The notes below the pieces were generated by a model. That model did no database searches, was not told the origin of the DNA, and was given only the letters and a program-made list of their open reading frames with translations. Position numbers and translations under genes: made by a program. This document shows, piece after piece, positions 1 to 6,624 of a stretch of DNA of 11,022 nucleotides (positions within the stretch are counted from its first letter, which is position 1; every line of letters starts with the position of its first letter). The DNA is from CAZVIK01 sp964627045 (GTDB taxonomy: Bacteria; Acidobacteriota; Terriglobia; Bryobacterales; Bryobacteraceae). The DNA lies in NCBI GenBank assembly GCA_964627045.1, contig CAZVIK010000136.1, positions 1 through 11,022 on the forward strand. The letters are read 5' to 3'.

Positions 1-201
1 CACGCTCTGAGTTGCCACGTGCGCATCGCCGACGTACCGCCGTCGGAAAGCGAGTCGATTCTCCGCCGGCTGAACACCGTTCTCCGCGACCGCTTCGCCA
101 TAGACCACACCACGGTGCAATTCGAGCACGCGGGCTGCTGCCCGAATCCCAACGGCTGTTCGGCAAACCCGGGGGCGGCGGCGAGGGCGGACGGGATCTG
201 A
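1..201 (+). CDS. Cation diffusion facilitator (CDF) transporter, C-terminal fragment
   Basis: The frame is open from the left edge to TGA at 199-201, so only the last 66 codons are present. The translation reads HALSCHVRIAD, then an ILRRLNTVLRDRF helix, then IDHTTVQFEH. This is the ferredoxin-like cytoplasmic domain that ends CDF metal/proton antiporters (CzcD/ZitB/FieF type), where the ALSxHV and DHxTxQxE stretches are conserved. The CDF family exports Zn2+, Cd2+, Co2+ or similar ions from the cytoplasm, but the metal-selecting membrane residues lie outside the window. After the usual domain end there is a Cys-rich extension, GCCPNPNGCSANPG, which could bind metal (inference). The gene converges on the radical SAM gene with 18 nt between the two stop codons. 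A GTG at 19 is internal and not a real start. Confidence 0.85.
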   Translation, partial: HALSCHVRIADVPPSESESILRRLNTVLRDRFAIDHTTVQFEHAGCCPNPNGCSANPGAAARADGI

Positions 202-219
202 GCGGCGCCAGGCCTCGCG

Positions 220-1269
220 CTATACGGCCGCGCGGGCGGGTTGATAGACGCAACGCGGATCTTCCGCCAGGTAGTCGCCCGTCGCGGCGTAGGCGCGGGC
301 ACGCGAACCGCCGCAGATCTTGCGATATTCGCACGCGCCGCACTTGCCGCCCAGCCGATCCTCGTCGCGCAGGCTGACAAACAGGGGCGCATGGCGGTAA
401 ACCTCCACCAATGAATCGCGCCGCACGTTGCCAGCGGCGAGGGGAAGGAACCCGCTTGGGCATATGTCGCCGGTGTGGGAAACGAACACCAGCCCCTTGC
501 CGTCGTTCACGCCGATCTGGCGGCGGATGGCGCCCGCTTGGACCATGGGCCGCGCGGGCTGGCGCAGGCGCGCCAGGTAGCGCCGGTAATGCTGCGCCTC
601 GGTCGTCTTGATATCGAAGGGGGCGTTGAGGGAGATGGCGTGCAGCCGCTCGAATACGGCTTCGTATTCCTCGGCTGTGAGGTCGTCGCCGGATAGCGCG
701 CGGCCGGTGACGACGAGGAAAAAGACGCTCCACAGCCTTGCGCCGTGCGCTCCCACCAGTCGCGCGATCTTCTCCAGTTGCCCCAGGTTGCGCCGCGTGA
801 CCGTCGTGTTGACTTGCGTTTCGAGGCCGGCCCGGCGCGCCTCCGCCAGCGCCTCAAGCGTGCGCTCGAACGAGCCGTACACGCCGCGGAAGCCGTCGTG
901 GCCGATCTGGTCGGCCCCATCCAGCGACACCGCCATGCGGCTGACGCCCGCGCGTTGGATGGAAGCGATGGCTTCCCGCGTGAGCAGCGGCGTGGCGCTT
1001 GGCGTAATCGTCGTGCGCAACCCCAGGCGCACGCTTTCGCCGAGTAGTTCGTAGATGTCCGGCCGCTTCAGCGGATCGCCGCCCGTAAAGATCATCAACG
1101 GCTCACCGAAACGGCGTACATCGCCGAGCAGACGGAAGCCCTCGGCGGTGGAGAGCTCCTGCGGGTGGCGGCACGGCTCGGCCGAAGCCCGGCAATGGAC
1201 GCACGCCAGGTCGCAGGCCTGCGTCACCTCCCAGATGACGAGCAAAGGCGCGGAGTCGAAACCGGTCAT
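220..1269 (-). CDS. Radical SAM/SPASM domain protein (TIGR04053/heme-maturase-like group)
   Basis: A 349-residue protein with the radical SAM cluster motif CxxxCxxC at C19, C23 and C26, followed by GGDPL at 63-67 (the SAM-binding GGE-like motif). The C-terminal SPASM/twitch region has C270, C310, C313, C319 and C340, within KCGACEYRKICGGSRARAY. The GGSRARAYAATGDYLAEDPRC ending resembles the NirJ/AhbC/AhbD heme-modifying enzymes and the related TIGR04053 family, whose substrate is unknown to me. A [4Fe-4S] cluster should cleave SAM to a 5'-deoxyadenosyl radical, and the C-terminal cysteines should hold auxiliary Fe-S clusters. No precursor peptide, heme d1 or other cofactor genes lie nearby, so the substrate cannot be named. 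The ATG at 1269 is preceded only by a poorly spaced GAGG. A CRP/FNR-like palindrome lies about 40 nt upstream. Length and motif order look intact. Confidence 0.88.
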   Translation of the reverse strand: MTGFDSAPLLVIWEVTQACDLACVHCRASAEPCRHPQELSTAEGFRLLGDVRRFGEPLMIFTGGDPLKRPDIYELLGESVRLGLRTTITPSATPLLTREAIASIQRAGVSRMAVSLDGADQIGHDGFRGVYGSFERTLEALAEARRAGLETQVNTTVTRRNLGQLEKIARLVGAHGARLWSVFFLVVTGRALSGDDLTAEEYEAVFERLHAISLNAPFDIKTTEAQHYRRYLARLRQPARPMVQAGAIRRQIGVNDGKGLVFVSHTGDICPSGFLPLAAGNVRRDSLVEVYRHAPLFVSLRDEDRLGGKCGACEYRKICGGSRARAYAATGDYLAEDPRCVYQPARAAV

Positions 1270-1303
1270 GCCTCATCTTGGCGCGGGGTGGAGAAACAGT
1301 GCA

Positions 1304-1317
1304 GTGACCGAGGTCAC
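1304..1317. promoter_or_regulatory. CRP/FNR-like palindrome upstream of the radical SAM gene
   Basis: GTGACC-GA-GGTCAC is a perfect 6+6 inverted repeat. It also fits GTGA-N6-TCAC, the core recognised by CRP/FNR-family regulators. It is centred about 41 bp upstream of the radical SAM start codon at 1269, where a promoter would be expected. It lies in the 121-bp gap between the permease stop (1391) and this gene. I see no strong -10/-35 pair there. The regulator is not in the window. Confidence 0.5.
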
Positions 1318-1390
1318 CCGCGTGGCCGGCCGTCGCGCAGTCGGCCCCGCAAACGGTCGCGGGATTGGAGTGCCCGGCCGGTGGCGAAAC

Positions 1391-4099
1391 CTACTCCAAC
1401 CTCAGCGCCACCATCGGGTCCACGCTGCTGGCGCGGCGGGCGGGGAGGTATGTCGCCAGGAGGGAGATCAACCCCAACAGCACGGCCGAACCAACATAAG
1501 TGACGGCGTCGGTCGCCGTGACGCCGTATAACATGCCGGCCACCACACGCGAGCCCGCCAGGGCCGCGGCCAGTCCGACGGCCACGCCGGCGCCCGCAAT
1601 CACCGCGCCTTCCCGCACCACCATACGGTGCACATCGCCGCGCGCCGCGCCCAACGCCATACGCACGCCGATTTCCTGCGTACGCTGCGCCACAAGATAC
1701 GACATCGTCGCGTACAGCCCCAGCGCGGCCAGCAGCAGCGCCACCCCCGCGAAGCTGGTCAACACCGTCACGCTGAGGCGGCGGCTGGCAAGCGTGCGGC
1801 CGACCACCCGATCCATCGTGTCCACACTCACCACCACCGCGTCCGGCTGGCATTCGGCCACGGCCTTGCGAATGGCCGCCGCCAGGTCCGGCACGTCGCC
1901 TGCGGTCCGCACCACCAGCCTTGTATCGAAGAGCGGGAACTGGTCCGACGAAAAGTAAAACTGCGGTTCGATCGCGCGATCCAACCCGTATTGCCGCGAA
2001 TCGGACACCAGTCCAATGATCTTCACCTGCGGGCCTTCCAGGGATGGCGGGCCGAAGCGGAACGTCTTGCCGATGGGATCTTCGCCCGGCCAGTAGCGGC
2101 GCGCCATGGTTTCGTTGATCACCGCTTCCAGCTTGATGGAGCGAAGATAAGCCACCATTGACGGCATGTCGCGCTTCACCGAAGGCATGCGTGCGGCCGT
2201 GGGCCGGAACGATTCGCCGCGAAGAAGCGGGATGCCCATAACCCGGAAGTAGCCCGGCGTGACGTTGGCCTTTAGCGCCGAGGGAATGCGATCGGGTGGG
2301 GGAAGCGGCAAGTCGTCCCGAAAGAAGGCGGCCGAGCTGTCCGGACTCCCGAACGGAAGTGCGTCCACGGCTCCCGCCGCCGCGATGCCTGGCCGCGCTT
2401 CCAGCCGCTCGGTCACGTCGCGCACGAACCAGGAGCTGCGCGCGATGTCGGCAGCGTCGCTCCCGCCGGAAACCACGGTCGCCGCGACCACATGCTCGGT
2501 TTGGAACCCGGGACTGGTCGTCAGCGCTTCCAGCAGGCTGCGCAACAGCAACCCCACACCCACCGTCAGAACCACCGCGAGCGCCACCTGGCCGGTCACC
2601 AGGAACTTGTGCGTTCGCCAACGCAACGCGCCGCCACGAGCGCTGTGCCCCCCGGCCTTAATCGCATCGATGGTATTGGGGCGCGTGAATTGCAGCGCGG
2701 GGGCCAGTCCGAACAGCACCGCCGTGCTCCCGGCCGCGAGAATCGCGAACGCCGCCGCGCGTCCATCCACCCCGATCCCCCCCAGGTTCTCGGCCACCGG
2801 CACGATGCCTCTCAACCAGGTGATACCGGCCCGCGCCACCGCCAGGCCAACCGCCGCTCCCGCCATCGCCAGCAAAAGGCTTTCGGTCAGCAGTTGCCGC
2901 ACCAGCCGGAGACGGGCCGCCCCCAGCGCGATGCGGATCGCCATCTCGCGCCGCCGCACCGCCGCCCGCGCCAGCAGCAGACCGGCCACGTTCCCGCAGG
3001 CCACCAGCAGCAACATCGCCACCGCCCCCGACATCAGCAGCACCTGCCGCCGGACGCCGCCCCCGATGAACTCCTGTAGCGGCGTCACCACGGCCGTAAA
3101 TCCGGCGTTGGCGCCGGGATACTCCTTTTCAAGCTGCGACGAAATCAGCTTCATCTCGGCGCGCGCGGCTTCGACGCTCACGCCGGCCCGCAGCCGCGCG
3201 ATGACGCCCGTGTTCGACCGGTTCTCGCGCAGCGCCAGCCCCCACTTCTGCATCGCGAAGGCCACCGGCACGAACACGTCGGCGGTGCGTTGCCACCGGA
3301 ACGGCTCCATCACACCGGCCACCGTCCACACCTGGTCGCCGAACGTCATTCTCCGCCCCAGCGCGTCCGCCCGGCCGCCGAACCGGCTCTGCCAGTAAGC
3401 ATGGGAGAGCACCAGCGCGGGCGGCGCACCCGGCCGGTCGTCCTCGGCTGTGAGCGCGCGGCCCAGCACCGGCGTCACCCCGTAGGTGCCGTGAAACCCC
3501 GGCGAGACATACGCCACCCGCAACCGCTCGGCGCCTTCGGCCGTCTTCAGCGTCTCGTCGAAGACCGCCGACACGTCCATCGACTCAAACGAGCGCGCCT
3601 CTCTCCGCCAGTCCAGGAAGTTTGGGTAGGAGATCGGGATCGTCCCGCCCGGCCCGCGCGAATCCTGTATCTGTACCAGCCGCTCGGGTTCCCGTAATCG
3701 CAGCGGCCTCAGAAACACCGCGTCCAAAACCGTGAACATGGCGACGTTGGCGCCGATGCCGATCGCCAGCACCGCCACCACCGCCAGCGTCAGCCCGGGC
3801 GTGCGGCGCAGGCTGCGCACACCGCCCGCCAGGTCCCGCAGCGGACCGCCGTCCCAAACGTAAGGCTCCGGCGCGTTGGTTCGCTCCACGGGGCGCAGGT
3901 TGCGGCTGAGCGCCCCGCGCTCTCCGATCTCTTCAAGCGCCCGCCGACGCGCCTCGGCTTCCGTCGCCCCGCCGGTCACCAACTCGCGGTAGCGGTCCTC
4001 GGCGTGTTGCGCCAACTCTTCGGCGATCTCCGCCTCACGCTCCGGCTCGAGCTTCAACGCCGCCAGCCGCCGCCGCACCAGCCGTTTCCAGTCAGGCAT
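1391..4099 (-). CDS. ADOP-family (Acidobacterial duplicated orphan permease) ABC-type permease
   Basis: A 902-residue membrane protein. Residues 1-90 are a charged cytoplasmic domain (EREAEIAEELAQHAEDRY, then GATEAEARRRALEEIG) that marks the ADOP family. A first MacB/FtsX half follows: TM near 102-124, a periplasmic MacB-like core near 130-325, and FtsX TMs near 352-376, 403-427 and 448-470. A second half repeats it: TM near 500-522, periplasmic core near 525-750, TMs near 775-803, 831-850 and 867-886, ending DPMVALRLE. EMAIRIALGA (385-394) and EIGVRMALGA (809-818) are the coupling-helix motifs of the two halves. Related MacB/FtsX permeases work with a separate ATPase as mechanotransmission machines; ADOPs are usually orphans, and no ATPase gene is seen here. 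The start overlaps the padR stop as ATGCCTGA, so translation is probably coupled. Substrate unknown. Confidence 0.93.
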   Translation of the reverse strand: MPDWKRLVRRRLAALKLEPEREAEIAEELAQHAEDRYRELVTGGATEAEARRRALEEIGERGALSRNLRPVERTNAPEPYVWDGGPLRDLAGGVRSLRRTPGLTLAVVAVLAIGIGANVAMFTVLDAVFLRPLRLREPERLVQIQDSRGPGGTIPISYPNFLDWRREARSFESMDVSAVFDETLKTAEGAERLRVAYVSPGFHGTYGVTPVLGRALTAEDDRPGAPPALVLSHAYWQSRFGGRADALGRRMTFGDQVWTVAGVMEPFRWQRTADVFVPVAFAMQKWGLALRENRSNTGVIARLRAGVSVEAARAEMKLISSQLEKEYPGANAGFTAVVTPLQEFIGGGVRRQVLLMSGAVAMLLLVACGNVAGLLLARAAVRRREMAIRIALGAARLRLVRQLLTESLLLAMAGAAVGLAVARAGITWLRGIVPVAENLGGIGVDGRAAAFAILAAGSTAVLFGLAPALQFTRPNTIDAIKAGGHSARGGALRWRTHKFLVTGQVALAVVLTVGVGLLLRSLLEALTTSPGFQTEHVVAATVVSGGSDAADIARSSWFVRDVTERLEARPGIAAAGAVDALPFGSPDSSAAFFRDDLPLPPPDRIPSALKANVTPGYFRVMGIPLLRGESFRPTAARMPSVKRDMPSMVAYLRSIKLEAVINETMARRYWPGEDPIGKTFRFGPPSLEGPQVKIIGLVSDSRQYGLDRAIEPQFYFSSDQFPLFDTRLVVRTAGDVPDLAAAIRKAVAECQPDAVVVSVDTMDRVVGRTLASRRLSVTVLTSFAGVALLLAALGLYATMSYLVAQRTQEIGVRMALGAARGDVHRMVVREGAVIAGAGVAVGLAAALAGSRVVAGMLYGVTATDAVTYVGSAVLLGLISLLATYLPARRASSVDPMVALRLE

Positions 4100-4436
4100 T
4101 CTCCACCCCCGTCACGCGGCCCATCGCCTGCACGAACGCGCGCCAACTCTGCCGCTGCGAGGCCAGCACGCGCTGCCCCAGCGCCGTGAGCCGGTAGTAG
4201 CGCCGCCTTCGCTGCCCGGACTTTTCCACCCAGCGGCCCTGAATCCAGCCGCGCTCCTCCAGCCGGTAGAGCAGGGGATACAGCGAGGCCGCGTGAAACC
4301 GCAGCGCCCCTTCGGAGCGCTCTTCGATCAGCTTGCAGACCTCGTAGCCGTGCCGCTGACGTGCCTCCAGCAGCGACAGGATCAGCAGCTCCGCGCTGCC
4401 CTTCTTCCATTCGCGGTCGATCACCGTGTCTTCCAT
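4092..4436 (-). CDS. PadR-family transcriptional regulator
   Basis: A 114-residue winged-helix protein. The PadR hallmarks are GSAELLILSLLE (13-24), HGYEVCKLIEERS (29-41), the recognition region ASLYPLLYRLEERGWI (50-65) and the wing RRRRYYRLTALGQ (77-89). The short C-terminal helix suggests a subfamily-2 (small) PadR. PadR proteins are usually dimeric repressors that respond to ligands or phenolics; the signal here cannot be read from sequence. It is the first gene of a two-gene minus-strand operon and overlaps the downstream permease start by 8 nt, the standard padR-ADOP arrangement. It probably represses its own operon (inference), since candidate operator sequences overlap its promoter and start codon. 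No good Shine-Dalgarno is seen upstream of the ATG, and the predicted leader is only about 10 nt. Confidence 0.92.
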   Translation of the reverse strand: MEDTVIDREWKKGSAELLILSLLEARQRHGYEVCKLIEERSEGALRFHAASLYPLLYRLEERGWIQGRWVEKSGQRRRRYYRLTALGQRVLASQRQSWRAFVQAMGRVTGVENA

Positions 4437-4457
4437 ATGTGGCTCTGCAATATATGG
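4433..4457. promoter_or_regulatory. Candidate PadR operator: two AT-rich half-sites
   Basis: On the minus strand, CCATATATTG (4457-4448) and CCACATATGG (4442-4433) share a C-C-A-(T/C)-A-T-A-T core and start 15 bp apart, about one and a half helical turns. One overlaps the predicted -10 box and the other covers the padR start codon. PadR operators are usually AT-rich palindromes with ATAT cores, and small PadRs often autoregulate. A role as operator is inference from position and composition. Confidence 0.35.
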
Positions 4458-4482
4458 TAGTCAGCTATGCACGCGCCGTCAA
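4454..4482 (-). promoter_or_regulatory. Sigma70-like promoter of the padR-ADOP operon
   Basis: On the minus strand, TTGACG (4482-4477; 5 of 6 match the -35 consensus) is followed after exactly 17 bp by TACCAT (4459-4454; 4 of 6 match the -10 consensus). The expected start is near 4446-4447, giving a leader of about 10 nt before the padR ATG at 4436. Confidence 0.55.
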
Positions 4483-4545
4483 GGGGGTTTTCGCGCCGGA
4501 ATGGTTCGAAGAGCCCTCTGGAGGCGTCCGCCGGGCCGCACGCTA

Positions 4546-4558
4546 TAGAATCGTCACA
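4546..4558 (+). promoter_or_regulatory. Leaderless -10 element of the isochorismatase-like gene
   Basis: TAGAAT (4546-4551; 5 of 6 match TATAAT) is followed by six bases, cgtcac, and then the ATG at 4558. A start 7 nt after the -10 box would fall on the A of the ATG, giving a leaderless mRNA. In agreement, no Shine-Dalgarno precedes the ATG. No convincing -35 box is visible. Confidence 0.5.
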
Positions 4559-5205
4559 TGCGACTGCCGCTGCCCGTTCCTCTGCCGCCGGATGCCGTGC
4601 TCCTGTTGATCGATCTACAGAAGGCCATCGACCATCCCGATTGGGGCGGGCGGAACAGCCCGGGCGCGGAGGCCAACGTCGCGGCGCTGCTCGCCGCGTG
4701 GCGCTCGACCGGCCGGCCGGTCTATCATGTGCGCCACGATTCGGTGGAAACCGGTTCGCACTACCGCCCAGGCCAGCCCGGCCACGACTTCAAGCCCGAG
4801 GCGCAGCCGCTCCCCGGGGAAACCATCGTGGCGAAGCAAACCAACAGCGCCTTCATCGGCACCGGTCTGGAAGCGATGTTGCACGGGGCGGGGCAGAGCG
4901 TGCTGGTGGTGGCGGGAGTAATCACCAACAACTCAGTGGAAGCCACGGTGCGCATGGCGGGCAACCTGGGCTTCACGACATTCCTGGTGGAAGACGCCTG
5001 CTTCACCTTCGGCCGGGTGGACTGGAACGGCACCCCCCGCACCGCCGATGAAGTCCATGCCATGAGCCTGGCGAACCTCGATGGTGAGTACTGTACGGTG
5101 GTGAAGACGGAGGAGGTGGTGGGGGTGGTTTGGTTATTTGAGATCCGGCCATGGCCTAAAACTAAACCCCCCCCGGGCGTGCTTAAGCAAACCTTCCCCT
5201 TTTAA
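4558..5205 (+). CDS. Isochorismatase-fold cysteine-hydrolase family protein, Cys replaced by Ser; 3' end corrupted by assembly
   Basis: As printed it encodes 215 residues, but the last 23 or so are probably artefact. The isochorismatase-like Rossmann fold is clear: LLLIDLQ with D19, TIVAKQTNSAFIGT with K93, GVITNNSVEATVRMAGNLGF (120-139) and VEDACFTFG. In this superfamily (nicotinamidase, isochorismatase, N-carbamoylsarcosine amidase and similar) an Asp-Lys-Cys triad hydrolyses amides or ethers. Here the Cys position is S126, preceded by the usual cis-peptide region VITN. EntB/VibB-type isochorismatases also lack the Cys, so the gene may be active without a thiol intermediate, or inactive. 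From codon 187 onward the reading runs into a 110-nt segment repeated in cleaner form after the N gap. The clean copy has TGA where this copy has TTA (5134-5136), giving a 192-residue protein of normal family length. It is divergent from padR. Confidence 0.87.
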   Translation: MRLPLPVPLPPDAVLLLIDLQKAIDHPDWGGRNSPGAEANVAALLAAWRSTGRPVYHVRHDSVETGSHYRPGQPGHDFKPEAQPLPGETIVAKQTNSAFIGTGLEAMLHGAGQSVLVVAGVITNNSVEATVRMAGNLGFTTFLVEDACFTFGRVDWNGTPRTADEVHAMSLANLDGEYCTVVKTEEVVGVVWLFEIRPWPKTKPPPGVLKQTFPF

Positions 5206-5225
5206 ACCCCATATGCCCGCCCCTT
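5116..5225. repeat. Degraded left copy of a 110-nt duplicated contig end
   Basis: This stretch aligns almost without gaps, at a constant offset of 120, to 5236-5345. The first 30 bases differ at only two positions (5135 and 5145). Agreement then decays toward the N run, with about half of positions mismatched near the end and small indels around 5183. G residues are preferentially lost. That gradient is what a low-quality contig end looks like, not what an old duplication looks like. Confidence 0.85.
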
Positions 5226-5235
5226 NNNNNNNNNN
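5226..5235. other. Assembly gap (10 N), probably spurious
   Basis: Ten Ns join two contigs. Because 5116-5225 and 5236-5345 are copies of one sequence, the contigs most likely overlap and the gap has negative true size. The real locus would then be about 120 bp shorter. Confidence 0.85.
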
Positions 5236-5345
5236 GTGGTGGGGGTGGTTTGGTGATTTGAGATGCGGCGCTGGCCGAAATCGAATCCGCGCGCGGGCGT
5301 GGCTTCAGCATCCGTGCGCGATGTCTCCCACATAGGCCGCGCCCT
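5236..5345. repeat. Clean right copy of the 110-nt duplicated contig end
   Basis: Direct counterpart of 5116-5225. In the frame of the hydrolase it reads GTG GGG GTG GTT TGG TGA, placing a stop at 5254-5256 where the left copy has TTA. Between that stop and the next gene (5384) I see about 130 nt with no gene and no clear terminator. Confidence 0.8.
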
Positions 5346-5383
5346 TTGATACGCCGTGCTGCTGGGCTTGGTCGCTTCGTTCC

Positions 5384-6085
5384 TCAGAGCGGATAGTACT
5401 CCTGAGCGTGTGAGTCGAAATGAGAGGCGATTTCCTCAAAGAACGATTTCACGCCCTCGACGTAGATCTGAAGTAGTTGCTCGCTGACAAACAGGTCCTC
5501 TCCCGCCAAGGGCGCGCCCACACGCGATGCCCCTTCGTATGGGGCGCCGCGGGCTGCCAGGTCAGCCTCCAACTCTGCGTAGTCCGGGTTGTTGAAGAGC
5601 TCGGGACGCGACTTCCGTAGCTCCTTAGTGTCCTCGATCTCCGCGTGCTTCACGGTATTGGCGACGCGCCTTAGTTCGTCCACTCGAGGCCAAGACGAGA
5701 GATCCTCGAAGTTGAGCGAGAAGTGGTTCCTGTACCAGTCTTTGACAATGCCCAGCTTAGTTTTCTCAAGTTGCGCGACCGTGCCGCCGGCGTCATAGCA
5801 CAAGGACGCCAGCTGTTGTTCAACGAGATGGAACAACCCAGCTGCAAACAAATTCATCATGGTCTGGCGAACCGAGACTGTCGTCTGATAGAAGGCCAGC
5901 CCTTTGGCCTCGGCGTCATCAGGGTCTCCGGTGAGGGCGAGGTGTTCGCCCGCCACCCGAGCGGCTTTCGCGTCCAAGCTGTTGAAGGCGGGCAGGACGT
6001 CGCGAAAGACGCATTCACTGTATTTGCTGATCAGCCGCACACGATCTCTAGTTTCCAGTGCCCATCCTTGGCCGGAGTCTGACAT
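5384..6085 (-). CDS. Hypothetical all-alpha protein with HEPN-like RxxxNxxKH motif
   Basis: A 233-residue soluble protein of no family I can name with confidence. There is no signal peptide or membrane segment. It looks mostly helical, with long amphipathic stretches at about 68-98 (SVRQTMMNLFAAGLFHLVEQQL) and 196-225. Residues 138-149, LRRVANTVKHAE, give R140-x6-H147 with N143 and K146 between. This resembles the Rx4-6H active-site motif of HEPN-fold RNases and nucleotidyltransferase partners common in toxin and defence loci. That assignment is a weak inference from one motif. The start is well supported: GGGAGG lies 5 nt before the ATG at 6085, with a plausible promoter further upstream. 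By eye, its base composition is less GC-rich than its neighbours. With the adjacent toxin-antitoxin pair, this suggests a horizontally acquired island. It is divergent from that pair. Confidence 0.75.
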   Translation of the reverse strand: MSDSGQGWALETRDRVRLISKYSECVFRDVLPAFNSLDAKAARVAGEHLALTGDPDDAEAKGLAFYQTTVSVRQTMMNLFAAGLFHLVEQQLASLCYDAGGTVAQLEKTKLGIVKDWYRNHFSLNFEDLSSWPRVDELRRVANTVKHAEIEDTKELRKSRPELFNNPDYAELEADLAARGAPYEGASRVGAPLAGEDLFVSEQLLQIYVEGVKSFFEEIASHFDSHAQEYYPL

Positions 6086-6344
6086 CTTAACCTCCCGAGA
6101 AGCAACGCAGTCAGGGTTATTGTGCGTCTTTGAAACTCGTCATGCAACTGTCCGTCGGACTTGCCCGGCCTTGCCCGCGCAGTTAGTGGCTGCCGGTGAA
6201 CTTGCCCACACCTCAACCTCGACAACCTATGCCATAGCGGCTCGGCCGATGCGACGTCAGGACTCACGCCCGCAACACACTCGAAGCCCTTTCGCCGCTC
6301 TCCACCTTCCCTCCGTCATGCAATGCATATACAATGGAGGTGCG
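6086..6344. other. Divergent intergenic region between the helical protein and the toxin-antitoxin pair
   Basis: A 259-bp region with no supported gene. Its left part holds the Shine-Dalgarno (6091-6096 on the minus strand) and promoter of the 5384-6085 gene. Its right end has TACAAT (6330-6335), a good -10-like hexamer for the toxin gene, but only a poor -35 (TTCCCT at 6307-6312). The open frames across it lack family similarity or ribosome sites. Confidence 0.6.
6119..6147 (-). promoter_or_regulatory. Candidate promoter of the 5384-6085 gene
   Basis: On the minus strand, TTGCAT (6147-6142) and CACAAT (6124-6119) are separated by exactly 17 bp. Matches to the -35 and -10 consensus are 3 and 4 of 6. 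The predicted leader of about 27 nt contains the strong GGGAGG ribosome site. Confidence 0.4.
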
Positions 6345-6620
6345 GTGTTCGATTGGGACGCAAACAACCTGCGCAAGATCCGGGCGCATCGGATCGCGGC
6401 GGCGGAAGTGGAGCAAATGCTCTCGAACAACCCGATCCCGATCTACGAGCAGGACGTGGAAGGCGAAGTGCGCTACGTCTACTACGGCGAGACCGATGCA
6501 GGCCGCCTGCTGGCCGTGGTGCTGGTCGAGCGGGGCGAGAAGATCCGCGTCGTCACCGCGTATGGCATGGACGCCGGGCAGAAGAGGGATTACCTCGCCC
6601 GGCGCTTGCGAGGGGAGTGA
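6345..6620 (+). CDS. brnT: BrnT-family (DUF497) type II toxin, putative ribonuclease
   Basis: A 91-residue protein from GTG 6345. It shows the BrnT/DUF497 layout: FDWD at the N-terminus (2-5), a basic first helix ending RAH (13-15), a central strand VRYVYYGETDAGRLLAVVLVERG (42-64), then IRVVTA (67-72) and KRDY (80-83). BrnT is a RelE-like-fold ribonuclease that inhibits translation until bound by its ribbon-helix-helix antitoxin. I prefer GTG 6345 because GGAGGT lies just upstream (6336-6341) and family members start one or two residues before the F-x-W-D motif. ATG 6318 in frame would add nine residues but has no ribosome site. The toxin precedes the antitoxin gene by 4 nt, the usual brnT order. 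The KH of the family consensus is AH here, so activity is plausible but unproven. Confidence 0.85.
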   Translation: MFDWDANNLRKIRAHRIAAAEVEQMLSNNPIPIYEQDVEGEVRYVYYGETDAGRLLAVVLVERGEKIRVVTAYGMDAGQKRDYLARRLRGE

Positions 6621-6624
6621 GTCA

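Noticed and set aside
1346..1363. CCCGC/GCGGG hairpin downstream of the permease as a terminator
   Set aside because: The stem is only 5 bp with no T-run, and such pairings are common by chance at this GC content.
1314..3398. Long open frames overlapping the ADOP permease on both strands (for example 1314-2621 minus and 2259-3398 plus)
   Set aside because: They are low-complexity Arg/Ala/Pro/Gly translations opposite or out of frame with a well-supported 902-residue protein, as expected in GC-rich DNA.
5116..5345. A genuine tandem duplication or short mobile repeat
   Set aside because: Divergence grows steadily toward the N run and includes indels in a would-be coding end. This is the pattern of a poor-quality contig end.
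6031..6267. Small minus-strand frame overlapping the start of the 5384-6085 gene
   Set aside because: It has no Shine-Dalgarno and no recognisable motif, and it conflicts with the well-supported ATG 6085.
5904..6317. Long N-terminal extension of the toxin frame, or a fused protein
   Set aside because: The upstream part overlaps the divergent 5384-6085 gene antisense, shows no family similarity, and has no ribosome site. The toxin domain starts at FDWD.
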